Positions 28,490-37,258 of a stretch of DNA of 64,000 bases are shown here, one piece after another. The DNA comes from Mesorhizobium erdmanii USDA 3471 (GTDB lineage: Bacteria; Pseudomonadota; Alphaproteobacteria; Rhizobiales; Rhizobiaceae), in NCBI RefSeq assembly GCF_000472705.1, contig NZ_AXAE01000021.1, positions 7,501-71,500 of the forward strand. The letters run 5' to 3'. Position 1 is the stretch's first letter, and every line of letters starts with the position of its first letter. The position numbers and the translations under genes are program-made. The notes beneath the pieces were generated by a model. It had not been told where the DNA came from. It ran no database searches and saw only the letters and a list, made by a program, of their open reading frames with translations.

Positions 28490-29095
28490 ATGGGCAAAAT
28501 CGCCGATCCAGCACGCAAATCGATTGGCGCCCGGCGCAATCCCGACAGCGCCGATGCGATTTTGGAGGCTGCCGAAGCCGTGCTGATCGAGGCCGGCTAT
28601 GCCGGTTTCTCGATCGAGGCGGTGGCGCGGCGTGCGCGCGCGGGCAAGCCGACCATCTATCGCTGGTGGCCGAGCAAGGCGGCCCTGCTGCTGGAGGTCT
28701 ATCAGCGCCAGAAGCGCGTCGACATCCCCGATACCGCGAGCCTGGAAGAGGATCTCGTCGGCTTCCTGATCAACCTGTTCACGCACTGGCGCGAGACATC
28801 GTCGGGCAGTATCTTCAAGTCGCTGATCGCCGAGGCGCAGTCAGATGAAACCGCCGCCGCGGCCCTTGCAGGTTATGCCGGAGGGCGCCGCACCCACACC
28901 GGCCAGATCGTCGAACGCGCCAAGGCACGGGGTGAGATCGCCGGCGATATCGACCCGGCCGTGGTCGCCGATCTCGTCGCTTCCTATGCCTGGCGGCATC
29001 TGTTGATCAACCGGCTCGACGAGCCCGAGGCGACGATACGCAAGATGGTCCGCTACCTCCTGCAAGGCATAGAGGCGCCCGGCGGACAGCGCTAG
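28490..29095 (+). CDS. TetR/AcrR family transcriptional regulator
   Basis: 201 residues from ATG 28490, which has an excellent ribosome site (GGGAGGAA). The N-terminal HTH is typical: DAILEAAEAVLIEAGYAGFS, then IEAVARRARAGKPTIYRWWP with the YRWW recognition helix ending. The C-terminal ligand-binding domain is of the TetR_C_16/33-like class (TASLEEDLVGFLINLF). It probably represses the divergent MFS gene through the twin sites at 28268-28309. The open frame upstream of 28490 is long but not conserved-looking. Confidence 0.94.
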   Translation: MGKIADPARKSIGARRNPDSADAILEAAEAVLIEAGYAGFSIEAVARRARAGKPTIYRWWPSKAALLLEVYQRQKRVDIPDTASLEEDLVGFLINLFTHWRETSSGSIFKSLIAEAQSDETAAAALAGYAGGRRTHTGQIVERAKARGEIAGDIDPAVVADLVASYAWRHLLINRLDEPEATIRKMVRYLLQGIEAPGGQR

Positions 29096-29219
29096 AGCAA
29101 TTCCAGGAAAAGTGTGTAACGGTTTTCCCAGGAGAAGCGCATAGCGCTTCCCCTTGGGAATTGCGTAAAAACAAGGAGTTAGAGCGGTTCGGCGATTCCA
29201 TCAAACGCTGAACCGCTCT
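29094..29219. repeat. Interspersed palindromic repeat, copy 2, with second palindrome
   Basis: Overlaps the TetR stop. The first 75 bases match copy 1 at 23090-23166, including GAAGCGCATAGCGCTTC. It then continues with a 10-bp inverted repeat, AGAGCGGTTC (29181-29190) and GAACCGCTCT (29210-29219), which copy 1 lacks. It is therefore a longer form of the same family. Confidence 0.8.
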
Positions 29220-29233
29220 GGGGCGGCCAACAA

Positions 29234-29268
29234 AAAGGGCGCGGCAACCCTTGGCTGCCGCGCCCTTT
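29234..29268 (-). terminator. Rho-independent terminator of the parvulin gene
   Basis: A 13-bp perfect stem: AAAGGGCGCGGCA (29234-29246) with TGCCGCGCCCTTT (29256-29268), loop of 9 bases. On the minus strand it is followed by TTTTTG counting the stem end, a good U-tract. It lies 21 bases past the parvulin stop. Confidence 0.85.
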
Positions 29269-29289
29269 CCATGAAAAAATCGTCCAGGC

Positions 29290-30213
29290 TTACTTGCCGG
29301 CTTCCATCGTATCGACGGCCTGCTTCAGCTTGGCGTCCGGAATCTCAACCTTGGCGCCGGCGCGCAGCGACTTGACCAGTGCGAAATACTTGTCGCGGAT
29401 GACAGCCTGCTTGGCCTGGTCCTTGACGTCGTCGAAGGCCGGCGGCTGCTTGGCGCGCTTGTCCTCGAGCTTGATGACATGCCAGCCGAACTGCGATTGC
29501 ACCGGCTGCTCGGTGTACTTGCCGACCTCGAGCGCGAAGGCTGCCTTGTCGAACTCCGGCACCATCTGGCCAGGTCCGAACCAGCCGAGGTCGCCGCCAT
29601 TGGACTTGCCCGAGGGATCGCTGGTGTGTTCGTTTGCGAGCTTCTGGAAATCGGCGCCGCCGTCGAGTTGCTTGATGATCGCCTCGGCCTCTTCCTTCGT
29701 CTTCACGAGGATGTGACGGGCATGCACTTCGTTGACCGGCGGGGTGTTGGCGATTTCCTGGTCGTAGCGGGCGCGGATCTCGGCGTCGGTGACCTTGGCC
29801 ACGACACCCTTCTCGACCATCTCGCCATGCAGCGCGCGCTGCTGCAGGAAAGCCATGCGGCGCTGGAAGTCGGGGTCCTTGTCGAGGCCGTCGGTAACGG
29901 CCTTGGCGGCCATGACGCGGATCTCGATGGCGGCCGATAGGGCCGCGGCGCGGCGCTGTTCGGGCGGCAGCTGCGCGAATTGCTGCGACAGTTCGCCTTC
30001 GGCAAGCACCAGATCGGCTTCAGTCAGCGGCTGGCCGTTGACCGTGGCGACCACCGCGTTTGGATCGACCGGCGCTGCCGCGGGGGCCGCGGCGGCATCG
30101 GCCGGAGCAGCAGGAGCGGTTTCCTGCGCCATGACGGGCGACAGGCAAAGAGCCGACAGGCCGAAGGCCAAACCAAGGCTGGCAAGCGACGCACGGCGGA
30201 ACAACAAGGGCAT
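29290..30213 (-). CDS. Periplasmic parvulin-type peptidyl-prolyl isomerase (PrsA/SurA-like)
   Basis: 307 residues. Signal peptide (LASLGLAFGLSALCLSPVMAQ), a Pro/Ala-rich linker, an N-terminal helical chaperone part (NAVVATVNGQPLTEADLVLA is the SurA/PpiC N-domain start), then the rotamase domain: VHARHILVKTKEEAEAI, DPSGKSNGGDLGWFGPGQMV and QSQFGWHVIKLEDK. It helps fold exported proteins by cis-trans isomerisation of proline bonds. It is divergent from secA, so an export motor and a periplasmic foldase share one promoter region. A strong terminator follows it. Confidence 0.95.
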   Translation of the reverse strand: MPLLFRRASLASLGLAFGLSALCLSPVMAQETAPAAPADAAAAPAAAPVDPNAVVATVNGQPLTEADLVLAEGELSQQFAQLPPEQRRAAALSAAIEIRVMAAKAVTDGLDKDPDFQRRMAFLQQRALHGEMVEKGVVAKVTDAEIRARYDQEIANTPPVNEVHARHILVKTKEEAEAIIKQLDGGADFQKLANEHTSDPSGKSNGGDLGWFGPGQMVPEFDKAAFALEVGKYTEQPVQSQFGWHVIKLEDKRAKQPPAFDDVKDQAKQAVIRDKYFALVKSLRAGAKVEIPDAKLKQAVDTMEAGK

Positions 30214-30308
30214 AAGGATGACTCCGGTGGAGGATTGTAAGGAGGGGTGGCTTCCAGATCAGCCAGATTGTGGCGGAATTTGGCGCGACCGGCAGGGCCA
30301 GCGCGGCG

Positions 30309-30337
30309 TTGACATCAGTTGAGCCCCCTCTTATCTG
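30309..30337 (+). promoter_or_regulatory. Housekeeping promoter of secA
   Basis: TTGACA (30309-30314), a 17-base spacer, then TATCTG (30332-30337). The -35 is perfect and the -10 acceptable for rhizobial RpoD. It leaves an untranslated leader of about 130 bases before the secA start, long enough for regulation by structure or by an upstream peptide, though I see no SecM-like ORF. Confidence 0.6.
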
Positions 30338-30475
30338 TCCAACGACTTTGCGTCCAGAACCGTTTTCCGGGCGCTTTTTGTGTTTGCCCGCATTCAGGCG
30401 GTGCGTTCACGCGGATTTGATGGGGCCGGCCGGCGCCTGTCTCAAGATTGAGAATTCTATCGAAAGGGCCATTGG

Positions 30476-33208
30476 ATGGTCAGTCTCGGCGGTCTCGCCC
30501 GTAAGGTTTTCGGTTCCTCCAACGACCGTCGGGTCAAATCGACCCGGCCCCGTGTCGAGGCGATCAACGCCATGGAAAACGAGATGCGGGCGCTCTCCGA
30601 CGCCGAACTCGCCGGGCGCACGGAAAAATTCCGCCAGGATATCGCCAACGGCGCCAGCCTTGACGACCTGCTGATCCCGGCCTTCGCCACCGCCCGCGAG
30701 GCGGCACGCCGCGTGCTCGGCATGCGCCCCTTCGACGTCCAGTTGATCGGCGGCATGGTGCTGCACAATGGCGGCATCGCCGAGATGCGTACCGGCGAGG
30801 GCAAGACCCTGGTCGCGACGCTGCCGGTCTATCTCAACGCTCTCGCCGGCAAGGGCGTCCACGTCGTCACCGTCAACGACTATCTCGCCACCCGCGACTC
30901 CGAATGGATGGGTCGCGTCTACAAATTCCTCGGCCTCTCGGTCGGCGTCATCGTCCACGGCCTTTCCGACGAGGAACGCAGCGCCGCCTACGCGGCCGAC
31001 GTCACCTATGCCACCAACAACGAGCTCGGCTTCGACTATCTGCGCGACAACATGAAGTACGAGCGCGCCCAGATGGTGCAGCGCGGCCACAACTACGCGA
31101 TCGTCGACGAAGTCGATTCCATCCTGGTCGACGAGGCGCGCACGCCGCTGATCATTTCCGGTCCGCTCGAGGACCGCTCGGAAATGTACAACACCATCGA
31201 CACCTTCATCATCCAGCTGCAGCCGCAGGATTATGAGATCGACGAGAAGCAGAAGACCTCGATCTTCACCGAGGAAGGCACCGAGAAGCTGGAGAACCTG
31301 CTGCGCGATGCCGGCCTGTTCAAGGGCGAGTCGCTCTACGACGTCGAGAACGTCGCCATCGTCCACCACGTCAACAACGCGCTGAAGGCGCACCGGCTGT
31401 TCCAGCGCGACAAGGACTATATCGTGCGCAACGGCGAGATCGTCATCATCGACGAGTTCACCGGCCGCATGATGCCGGGCCGCCGCTATTCGGAAGGCCT
31501 GCACCAGGCGCTGGAAGCCAAGGAGCATGTTGCGATCCAGCCGGAGAACCAGACGCTCGCCTCCGTCACCTTCCAGAACTACTTCCGCCTCTACAAGAAG
31601 CTGTCCGGCATGACCGGCACGGCGCTGACCGAGGCCGAGGAATTCGGCAACATCTACGGTCTCGAAGTCACCGAGATCCCGACCAATTTGCCGGTCATCC
31701 GCAAGGACGAGGACGACGAGGTCTACCGGACGGTCGAGGAGAAGTACAAGGCGATCGTCAAGGAGATCCGCGAGGCCAGCGCCAAGGGCCAGCCGACGCT
31801 GGTAGGCACCACCTCGATCGAGAAGTCCGAGCAACTGGCGGAGCGCCTGCGCAAGGAAGGCTTCAAGGATTTCGAGGTGCTGAACGCCCGCCACCACGAG
31901 CGTGAGGCGGCGATCGTCGCTCAGGCCGGCAAGCCCGGCGCCATCACCATCGCCACCAACATGGCCGGCCGCGGCACCGACATCAAGCTCGGCGGCAATG
32001 CCGAGATGCGCATCGCCGACGAACTGGGCGACATGCCCGCGGGGCCCGAGCGAGAGGCGCGCGAGAAGGAAATCAACGCCGACATCGAGCGCCTGAAGGA
32101 AAAGGCGCTCGCCGCCGGCGGCCTCTACGTGCTCGCCACCGAGCGTCACGAATCGCGCCGTATCGACAACCAGCTCAGAGGCCGCTCCGGCCGCCAAGGC
32201 GACCCCGGCCGCTCGAAATTCTTCTTGTCGCTGCAGGACGATCTGATGCGCATCTTCGGCTCCGAGCGCATGGACGGCATGTTGCAGAAGCTCGGCCTCA
32301 AGGAAGACGAGGCGATCATCCACCCATGGATCAACAAGGCGCTGGAAAAGGCGCAGAAGAAGGTCGAGGCGCGCAACTTCGACATCCGCAAGAACCTGTT
32401 GAAATATGACGACGTCTCCAACGACCAGCGCAAGGTGGTGTTCGAGCAGCGCATCGAGCTGATGGACGGCGAAGGCCTGTCGGAGACCATCGCCGAAATG
32501 CGCGAGGGCGTCATCGACGAGATCGTCGCCAAGGCCATTCCCGAAAACGCCTATGCCGAGCAATGGGACGTCGCCGGCCTGAAGGCCGAGGTCACCGAAT
32601 TCCTCAATCTCGACCTCCCGGTCGAGGACTGGGTCAAGGAAGAAGGCATCGCCGAGGACGACATTCGCGAGCGCATCACGCAGGCCGCCGACGCCGCCGC
32701 CAAGGAGCGCGCCGATCGCTTCGGTCCCGAGGTGATGACCTATGTCGAACGCTCCGTCGTGCTGCAGACGCTCGACCATCTGTGGCGCGAGCACATCGTC
32801 AATCTCGACCATCTGCGCTCGGTCGTCGGTTTCCGCGGCTACGCCCAGCGCGATCCGCTGCAGGAGTACAAGAGCGAGGCCTTCGAGCTGTTCCAGGCGA
32901 TGCTCGGCAATCTGCGCCAAGCTGTCACCGCGCAGCTGATGCGCGTCGAACTGGTCCGCCAGGCCGCCGAAGCCCCGCCTCCGGAAACACCCGACATGTT
33001 CGGCACGCACATTGACGGCACCACCGGCGAGAACGATTTCGAAGGCGGCGAAACGGCCCTTCTGGTGCGCCAGGATCAAAACGTCATCGTCGCCCCCGAA
33101 GACCGCGACCCGAACAACCAGGCCACCTGGGGCAAGGTCGGCCGCAACGAAGCCTGCCCCTGCGGCTCCGGCAAGAAATACAAGCACTGCCACGGCGCTT
33201 TCGCGTAA
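30476..33208 (+). CDS. secA: Preprotein translocase ATPase SecA
   Basis: 910 residues, normal for alphaproteobacterial SecA. Walker A MRTGEGKT at 104-111, DEVDSILVDEARTPLIIS (Walker B/DEAD-like), the preprotein cross-linking domain (about 225-370), TNMAGRGTDIKLGG and the second motor domain QLRGRSGRQGDPG. A C-terminal linker ends with the zinc-binding CPCGSGKKYKHCHG that docks SecB. It drives protein export through SecYEG. Start codon has GAAAGGG upstream. Antisense open frames more than 1000 codons long are artefacts of its GC-rich third positions. Confidence 0.99.
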   Translation: MVSLGGLARKVFGSSNDRRVKSTRPRVEAINAMENEMRALSDAELAGRTEKFRQDIANGASLDDLLIPAFATAREAARRVLGMRPFDVQLIGGMVLHNGGIAEMRTGEGKTLVATLPVYLNALAGKGVHVVTVNDYLATRDSEWMGRVYKFLGLSVGVIVHGLSDEERSAAYAADVTYATNNELGFDYLRDNMKYERAQMVQRGHNYAIVDEVDSILVDEARTPLIISGPLEDRSEMYNTIDTFIIQLQPQDYEIDEKQKTSIFTEEGTEKLENLLRDAGLFKGESLYDVENVAIVHHVNNALKAHRLFQRDKDYIVRNGEIVIIDEFTGRMMPGRRYSEGLHQALEAKEHVAIQPENQTLASVTFQNYFRLYKKLSGMTGTALTEAEEFGNIYGLEVTEIPTNLPVIRKDEDDEVYRTVEEKYKAIVKEIREASAKGQPTLVGTTSIEKSEQLAERLRKEGFKDFEVLNARHHEREAAIVAQAGKPGAITIATNMAGRGTDIKLGGNAEMRIADELGDMPAGPEREAREKEINADIERLKEKALAAGGLYVLATERHESRRIDNQLRGRSGRQGDPGRSKFFLSLQDDLMRIFGSERMDGMLQKLGLKEDEAIIHPWINKALEKAQKKVEARNFDIRKNLLKYDDVSNDQRKVVFEQRIELMDGEGLSETIAEMREGVIDEIVAKAIPENAYAEQWDVAGLKAEVTEFLNLDLPVEDWVKEEGIAEDDIRERITQAADAAAKERADRFGPEVMTYVERSVVLQTLDHLWREHIVNLDHLRSVVGFRGYAQRDPLQEYKSEAFELFQAMLGNLRQAVTAQLMRVELVRQAAEAPPPETPDMFGTHIDGTTGENDFEGGETALLVRQDQNVIVAPEDRDPNNQATWGKVGRNEACPCGSGKKYKHCHGAFA

Positions 33209-33253
33209 AGGCGTAGCGCTCTTCCTTCTCCCCGTTCCACGGGGGTGAGGCGT

Positions 33254-33322
33254 GGTCCGCGCAGCGGACGAAAAGCCAATTGCTTGGCTTTTCGAATAAC
33301 GAACGCCCGGAGCGATAGCGAA
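33254..33322. repeat. Left arm of a long imperfect inverted repeat
   Basis: About 69 bases whose reverse complement matches 33471-33539 at roughly 85-90 percent by eye. Each arm holds its own small palindromes: CCGCGCAGCGG-type and AAAAGCCAAnnnnTTGGCTTTT. The arm includes the block CGAACGCCCGGAGC. Such blocks occur next to many rhizobial genes. Confidence 0.7.
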
Positions 33323-33470
33323 AGGCTGGTGCCCGAAGGGCGGATGAGGGGCGGCGCTACTTTCAAGATTCCGCCTATTTCGCTCTAATCGTATCGCCGT
33401 TGGTGTCCGCAACACGGCGGATCTGGGAAAGCGGTTTCTTGGCTTCACCCACTTAGGCGCCTGCCGGCCC

Positions 33471-33539
33471 TCCGCTATGGCTCCGGGCGTTCGTCGCTCG
33501 AAAAGCCAAATCGTTGGCTGTTCGTCCGCTGCGCGGACT
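33471..33539. repeat. Right arm of the long imperfect inverted repeat
   Basis: Reverse complement of the left arm at 33254-33322 with a few mismatches. It contains GCTCCGGGCGTTCG and a palindromic AAAAGCCAAATCGTTGGCTG segment. The two arms are 148 bases apart; an RNA across both could fold into a very long stem. Confidence 0.7.
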
Positions 33540-33619
33540 GCTCCCCACCCAACCGTTTCTTAAGGTGTCTCCGCTACACCACAGCCTGAAAAAGAGGCGG
33601 AAAACGGAGAATATTCGGG

Positions 33620-35020
33620 GTGCGCTTTTCCGCGGCCACGACAGCCGGGCGGTTCCTGCCGCAGCGTTTGGCGCTGCGCGTGGAGCCGTTGCTTGGCCGC
33701 ATCGACGCCGTGCTTTTCACCGCCGATGAACGCGGCGAGGCCGGCCGCATGTCGGTCATCGCCTTCTCCATCCGCATCGTCAGCGCAGTCATCGCCTTCA
33801 TCAGCCAGGTGCTGATGGCGCGCTGGATCGGCTCGTTCGAATACGGCATCTTCGTGCTTGTCTGGGTGACGATGGTCATCGTCGGCAATCTCGCCTGCCT
33901 CGGCTTCCATACCTCGGTCATCCGTTTCATTCCCGAATATCGCGAGCGCGGCCTGATGGACGAGCTGCGCGGCATCGTCGTGGCCAGCCGCCTGTTCGTG
34001 CTGATCGCCTCGACGTCCATCGCCGGGCTCGGCGCGCTGGGCGTCTGGCTGGCGGCGCCATGGATCGAGAACTACTACGTGATACCGTTCATCCTCGGCG
34101 TCATCTGCCTGCCTATGATCGCGGTGTCGGATCTGTTGCAAGGCCAGGCGCGCGCCAATTCATGGGCGCTGTTCGCCCTGTCGCCAACCTACCTGATCCG
34201 GCCCGTCCTCATCCTGCTGTTCATGGCGCTGATGCTCCGTGCCGGCTACGCCGCTGATGCCAGGACGGCGATCTTCGCCTCGATCGCCGCCACCTATGTC
34301 ACCACGCTCGCGCAGCTGATCGGCGTCACGCACCGGATGGAAAGGCAGATTCCGGCCGGGCCGATGAAGGTGCATTTCGCGCAATGGTTCATCGTCTCGC
34401 TGCCGATCTTCCTGGTCGAAGGCTTCTTCTTCCTGCTCACCAATGCCGACGTGCTGATGGTCGGCGCCTACATGGATCCGAATGACGTGGCCGTCTATTT
34501 CGCCACGGTCAAGACGCTGGCGCTGGTGCATTTCGTCTATTTCGCCGTCAAGGCTGGCGTTGCCCAGCGCTATGCGCAGTTCACCCATGGCGAGCCGGAA
34601 AAGCTCGCCGCCTTTGCCCGCGAGACCGTGTCGTGGACCTTCTGGCCTTCGCTGCTGATGGCGCTGCTGGTGCTGGTGCTTGGCGAACCCATGCTGGTGC
34701 TGTTCGGCCCGGAATTCACGTCGGGCTATCCACTGCTGTTCCTGCTCGTCTTCGGCGTCGTGGCGCGCGCCGCCGTCGGTCCATGCGAAAGCCTGCTGAC
34801 CATGAGCGGGAACCAGAACATCTGCGCCGCCGTCTATGCCATGACACTGGCCTTCAACATCGGCCTTAACGTGGTGCTGATCCCGATGTTCGGCCTGTGG
34901 GGCGCGGCCATGGCCACCGCCTTTGCCATGGTCTTCGAGGCCAGCGCCCTGTCCTTCACGGTGTGGCGCAAGCTCGGCATCGTCATGGCGATCTTCGTGC
35001 CAGCCAAAGGAGCCGCCTGA
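33620..35020 (+). CDS. Polysaccharide flippase (Wzx/MATE-like, lipopolysaccharide biosynthesis protein)
   Basis: 466 residues with a GTG start at 33620 preceded by GGAG; ATG 33749 is possible but would remove a plausible N-terminal cytoplasmic tail. About 12-14 hydrophobic helices: ISQVLMARWIGSFEYGIFV at the start is the MATE/PST-type opening, and ADVLMVGAYMDPNDVAVYF is the conserved mid-protein flippase segment. The family moves lipid-linked sugars across the inner membrane for exopolysaccharide or O-antigen. It is coupled to the next gene by an ATGA overlap. No glycosyltransferase is adjacent, so the substrate cannot be named. Confidence 0.9.
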   Translation: MRFSAATTAGRFLPQRLALRVEPLLGRIDAVLFTADERGEAGRMSVIAFSIRIVSAVIAFISQVLMARWIGSFEYGIFVLVWVTMVIVGNLACLGFHTSVIRFIPEYRERGLMDELRGIVVASRLFVLIASTSIAGLGALGVWLAAPWIENYYVIPFILGVICLPMIAVSDLLQGQARANSWALFALSPTYLIRPVLILLFMALMLRAGYAADARTAIFASIAATYVTTLAQLIGVTHRMERQIPAGPMKVHFAQWFIVSLPIFLVEGFFFLLTNADVLMVGAYMDPNDVAVYFATVKTLALVHFVYFAVKAGVAQRYAQFTHGEPEKLAAFARETVSWTFWPSLLMALLVLVLGEPMLVLFGPEFTSGYPLLFLLVFGVVARAAVGPCESLLTMSGNQNICAAVYAMTLAFNIGLNVVLIPMFGLWGAAMATAFAMVFEASALSFTVWRKLGIVMAIFVPAKGAA

Positions 35021-36300
35021 TGGCCGCCATCCCATTGCTCGAGGAAACCAGCGGCGGCACCGCCGGCGCCATGGTGTCCGGCCTTGCCGGACTGGCGCGC
35101 GACCCCGACCCCGCCCATATCGAAATCCTCGCCAACAACCGGCCCGAGCGCAAGCTTGCCATCTATCCGGCGTCCGCCGGCTTCGATCTGGTCGAGGAAC
35201 TGGACTATCTCTGCGCCCGCACGATCGAGCCCAACGTCTTCTTCAACCCGCGCTTCCTGGCGCCGGCCATGCCCCGGCTGGAGGATCGCGAGGTGCGGCT
35301 GGCGGTGATCCGCGACGGCGACGAATACCGCAACCGGCTGCGCCTGCTGGTTCCGATTTCGGTGGAGCGCCCGGTGGTGCCGCTCGGCGTACCGGTGATG
35401 CGCACCTGGGCAAGCCCGTTCGGTCCGCTCGGCACGCCGCTCATCGACCGCGACGACCCGGTCGGCGTCGTCGAGGATTTCTTCTCGATGCTGTCACGCC
35501 CACACCTCAAGCTGCCGAAAGTCTTCGTCCTGCCCGACATCAGATTGGATGGTCCCGTGGCGAGCCTGATCGGCACCGTCGCCGAGACCCGTGGCTTGAC
35601 GCTGGTCCCCACCAGCCAGACGATGCGCCCGGTTCTTGAGAGCCAGGCCGATGGCGACGACTATCTGAAGGCTTCGCTGCGCTCGCACCATTATCGCGAG
35701 TTCCGCCGCCTCAAGCGCCGCCTTGCCGACCTCGGCAAGCTGGAGCATCTGGTGGCGCGCGGTCCGGAAGAAATCCGCCATGCCATCGAAGGCTTCCTGA
35801 CGCTGGAAGCGTCAGGTTGGAAAGGCCGCGAGCGCACCGCCATGGCGATCGACCGCTTCCGCGCCGCCTTCGCCCGCGAGGCCGTGCATCGGCTCGCCGA
35901 GCAGGACATGTGCCGCATCCATTCACTGACGCTCGACGGCCGCACCATCGCCTGCCTGATCGTCTTCGTCGAGGCCGGCGTCGCCTATACCTGGAAGACG
36001 GCCTACGACGAGACGCTGGCTGCCTATTCGCCCGGCACGCTGCTGATGATCGAGGTCACCAGGCAGCATCTCGACGATCCCAACATCATGATGACCGATT
36101 CCTGCGCGGTGCCGGACCATCCGGTGATGAGCAGGCTGTGGAGCGAACGCAAGCCGATCGGCACGCTGGTGATCGGGCTGACGCCGGACGCCGACCGCCT
36201 GGCGCGGCAAGCCGCCTCGCAGCTGCATCTCTACCGCGAAACCCGCAACATGGCCCGCCTGCTGCGCAATCGCATGAAGAGTTTGTTACGGCGGCGATAA
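35020..36300 (+). CDS. GNAT family N-acyltransferase, BcsL/CelD (FemAB-like) type
   Basis: 426 residues. The C-terminal half is the acetyltransferase_6 (CelD/BcsL) fold: SLRSHHYREFRRLKRRLADL, then LTLEASGWKGRERTAM, then CRIHSLTLDGRTIACLIVF and AYSPGTLLMIEVTRQHLDD. These residues match the cellulose/exopolysaccharide-linked GNATs found beside flippases. It may acylate a sugar, amino sugar or lipid-linked intermediate in the cytoplasm. Its ATG overlaps the flippase stop (ATGA), so the two proteins are produced together. The N-terminal half has no recognised motif. Confidence 0.87.
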   Translation: MAAIPLLEETSGGTAGAMVSGLAGLARDPDPAHIEILANNRPERKLAIYPASAGFDLVEELDYLCARTIEPNVFFNPRFLAPAMPRLEDREVRLAVIRDGDEYRNRLRLLVPISVERPVVPLGVPVMRTWASPFGPLGTPLIDRDDPVGVVEDFFSMLSRPHLKLPKVFVLPDIRLDGPVASLIGTVAETRGLTLVPTSQTMRPVLESQADGDDYLKASLRSHHYREFRRLKRRLADLGKLEHLVARGPEEIRHAIEGFLTLEASGWKGRERTAMAIDRFRAAFAREAVHRLAEQDMCRIHSLTLDGRTIACLIVFVEAGVAYTWKTAYDETLAAYSPGTLLMIEVTRQHLDDPNIMMTDSCAVPDHPVMSRLWSERKPIGTLVIGLTPDADRLARQAASQLHLYRETRNMARLLRNRMKSLLRRR

Positions 36301-36421
36301 TCCATGATCCGGAACGACCGCGACAGCATAGGCGGCCGACGTCCCGAGGCTCACGGCAATCGCAAAACTCCACAAATCGGCGCGCGGCTTTGCCCGTTCC
36401 GCTGTGAGGTATGAGGCAGGA

Positions 36422-37258
36422 ATGATCGCACGGCACAGGTTCAGTTTCGCGAGCGCCGCTGTCGCAGTTTGGGCCCTGTCGGCTCCCTTGTCGGCAGCGA
36501 ACGCCGCCAATGGGTCGGTCTTCCTCGAAGACAAGACCTGGACCGAACTGCGCGATCTGGTCGGCGCCGGCACGACCACGATCATTGTCCCGATAGGCGG
36601 CACCGAACAGAGCGGTCCTGCCATGGCCTTGGGCAAGCACAATGTACGGGTCAGATTCCTGGCTGGAAAGATCGCCAGCCAGTTGGGCAACGCCCTGGTT
36701 GCCCCGGTGATCTCCTATGTGCCGGAAGGGAGCATCGATCCGCCGACCGCCCATATGCGGTTTCCCGGAACGATCACCATCAGCGACAAGACCTTCGAGC
36801 AGCTGCTCGAATCCGCGGCCCGCAGCTTCAAGCTCCACGGCTTCACGACCATCGTCCTGATCGGAGACCATGGCGGCTATCAAGCCGACGAGAGCCTCGT
36901 TGCCGATCGCTTGAATGCCGAATGGCGCAAAACCCCGGTCCGGGTCTTTGCGGCGCGCGAATACTACCAGATCACCCAGGGCGCCTACATCGACAAGCTT
37001 TTGTCGGCCGGCGCGACGCGGCCGGAGATCGGGACGCATGCCGGCCTGGCCGACACATCGCTCATGCTTGCCATCGATCCCTCCATGGTGCGCAAGGACC
37101 GGCTCGAGGCCACGCCGAAGCTCGATGCCAGCGACGGCGTCTATGGTGGCGACCCGGCACGATCATCGGCCGAGTTTGGCCAGATCGGCGTGGATCTGAT
37201 CGTCAATGGCACGACCGAAGCAATCCGCGGGTTCATCGCAAAGCAGCCGCCCAAATGA
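36422..37258 (+). CDS. Exported creatininase-family protein with altered metal motif
   Basis: 278 residues from ATG 36422, with GAGGCAGGA as ribosome site. A signal peptide (FASAAVAVWALSAPLSAANA) precedes a creatininase-type domain: TTTIIVPIGGTEQSGPAMAL and GKHN near 50-75, VSYVPEGS-like SYVPEGSIDPPTAHMRFPGT, and TIVLIGDHGGYQADES. In classical creatininases and MftE the first block reads EQHGPHLP...TD; here His is replaced by Ser and the usual Asp site reads HN. I take this to be a separate exported subfamily whose metal site and reaction may differ. It is coupled by ATGA overlap to the beta-propeller gene. Confidence 0.85.
   Translation: MIARHRFSFASAAVAVWALSAPLSAANAANGSVFLEDKTWTELRDLVGAGTTTIIVPIGGTEQSGPAMALGKHNVRVRFLAGKIASQLGNALVAPVISYVPEGSIDPPTAHMRFPGTITISDKTFEQLLESAARSFKLHGFTTIVLIGDHGGYQADESLVADRLNAEWRKTPVRVFAAREYYQITQGAYIDKLLSAGATRPEIGTHAGLADTSLMLAIDPSMVRKDRLEATPKLDASDGVYGGDPARSSAEFGQIGVDLIVNGTTEAIRGFIAKQPPK

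Larger units (their letters stand above)
33209..33619. other. 411-bp intergenic region carrying a long inverted repeat
   Basis: Lies between secA and the flippase gene. It contains two inverted arms (33254-33322 and 33471-33539) described separately; the 148-base centre (33323-33470) shows no ORF or clear signal. No transposase remnant is visible. The flippase promoter must lie in the last part. Confidence 0.7.

Noticed and set aside
30407..33448. Antisense open frame of 1013 codons opposite secA
   Set aside because: It exactly mirrors secA in a high-GC gene where antisense frames stay open; the translation has no domain pattern and no ribosome site.
33209..33619. Insertion sequence remnant between secA and the flippase
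   Set aside because: The inverted arms enclose only 148 bases with no transposase fragment and no obvious target duplication.
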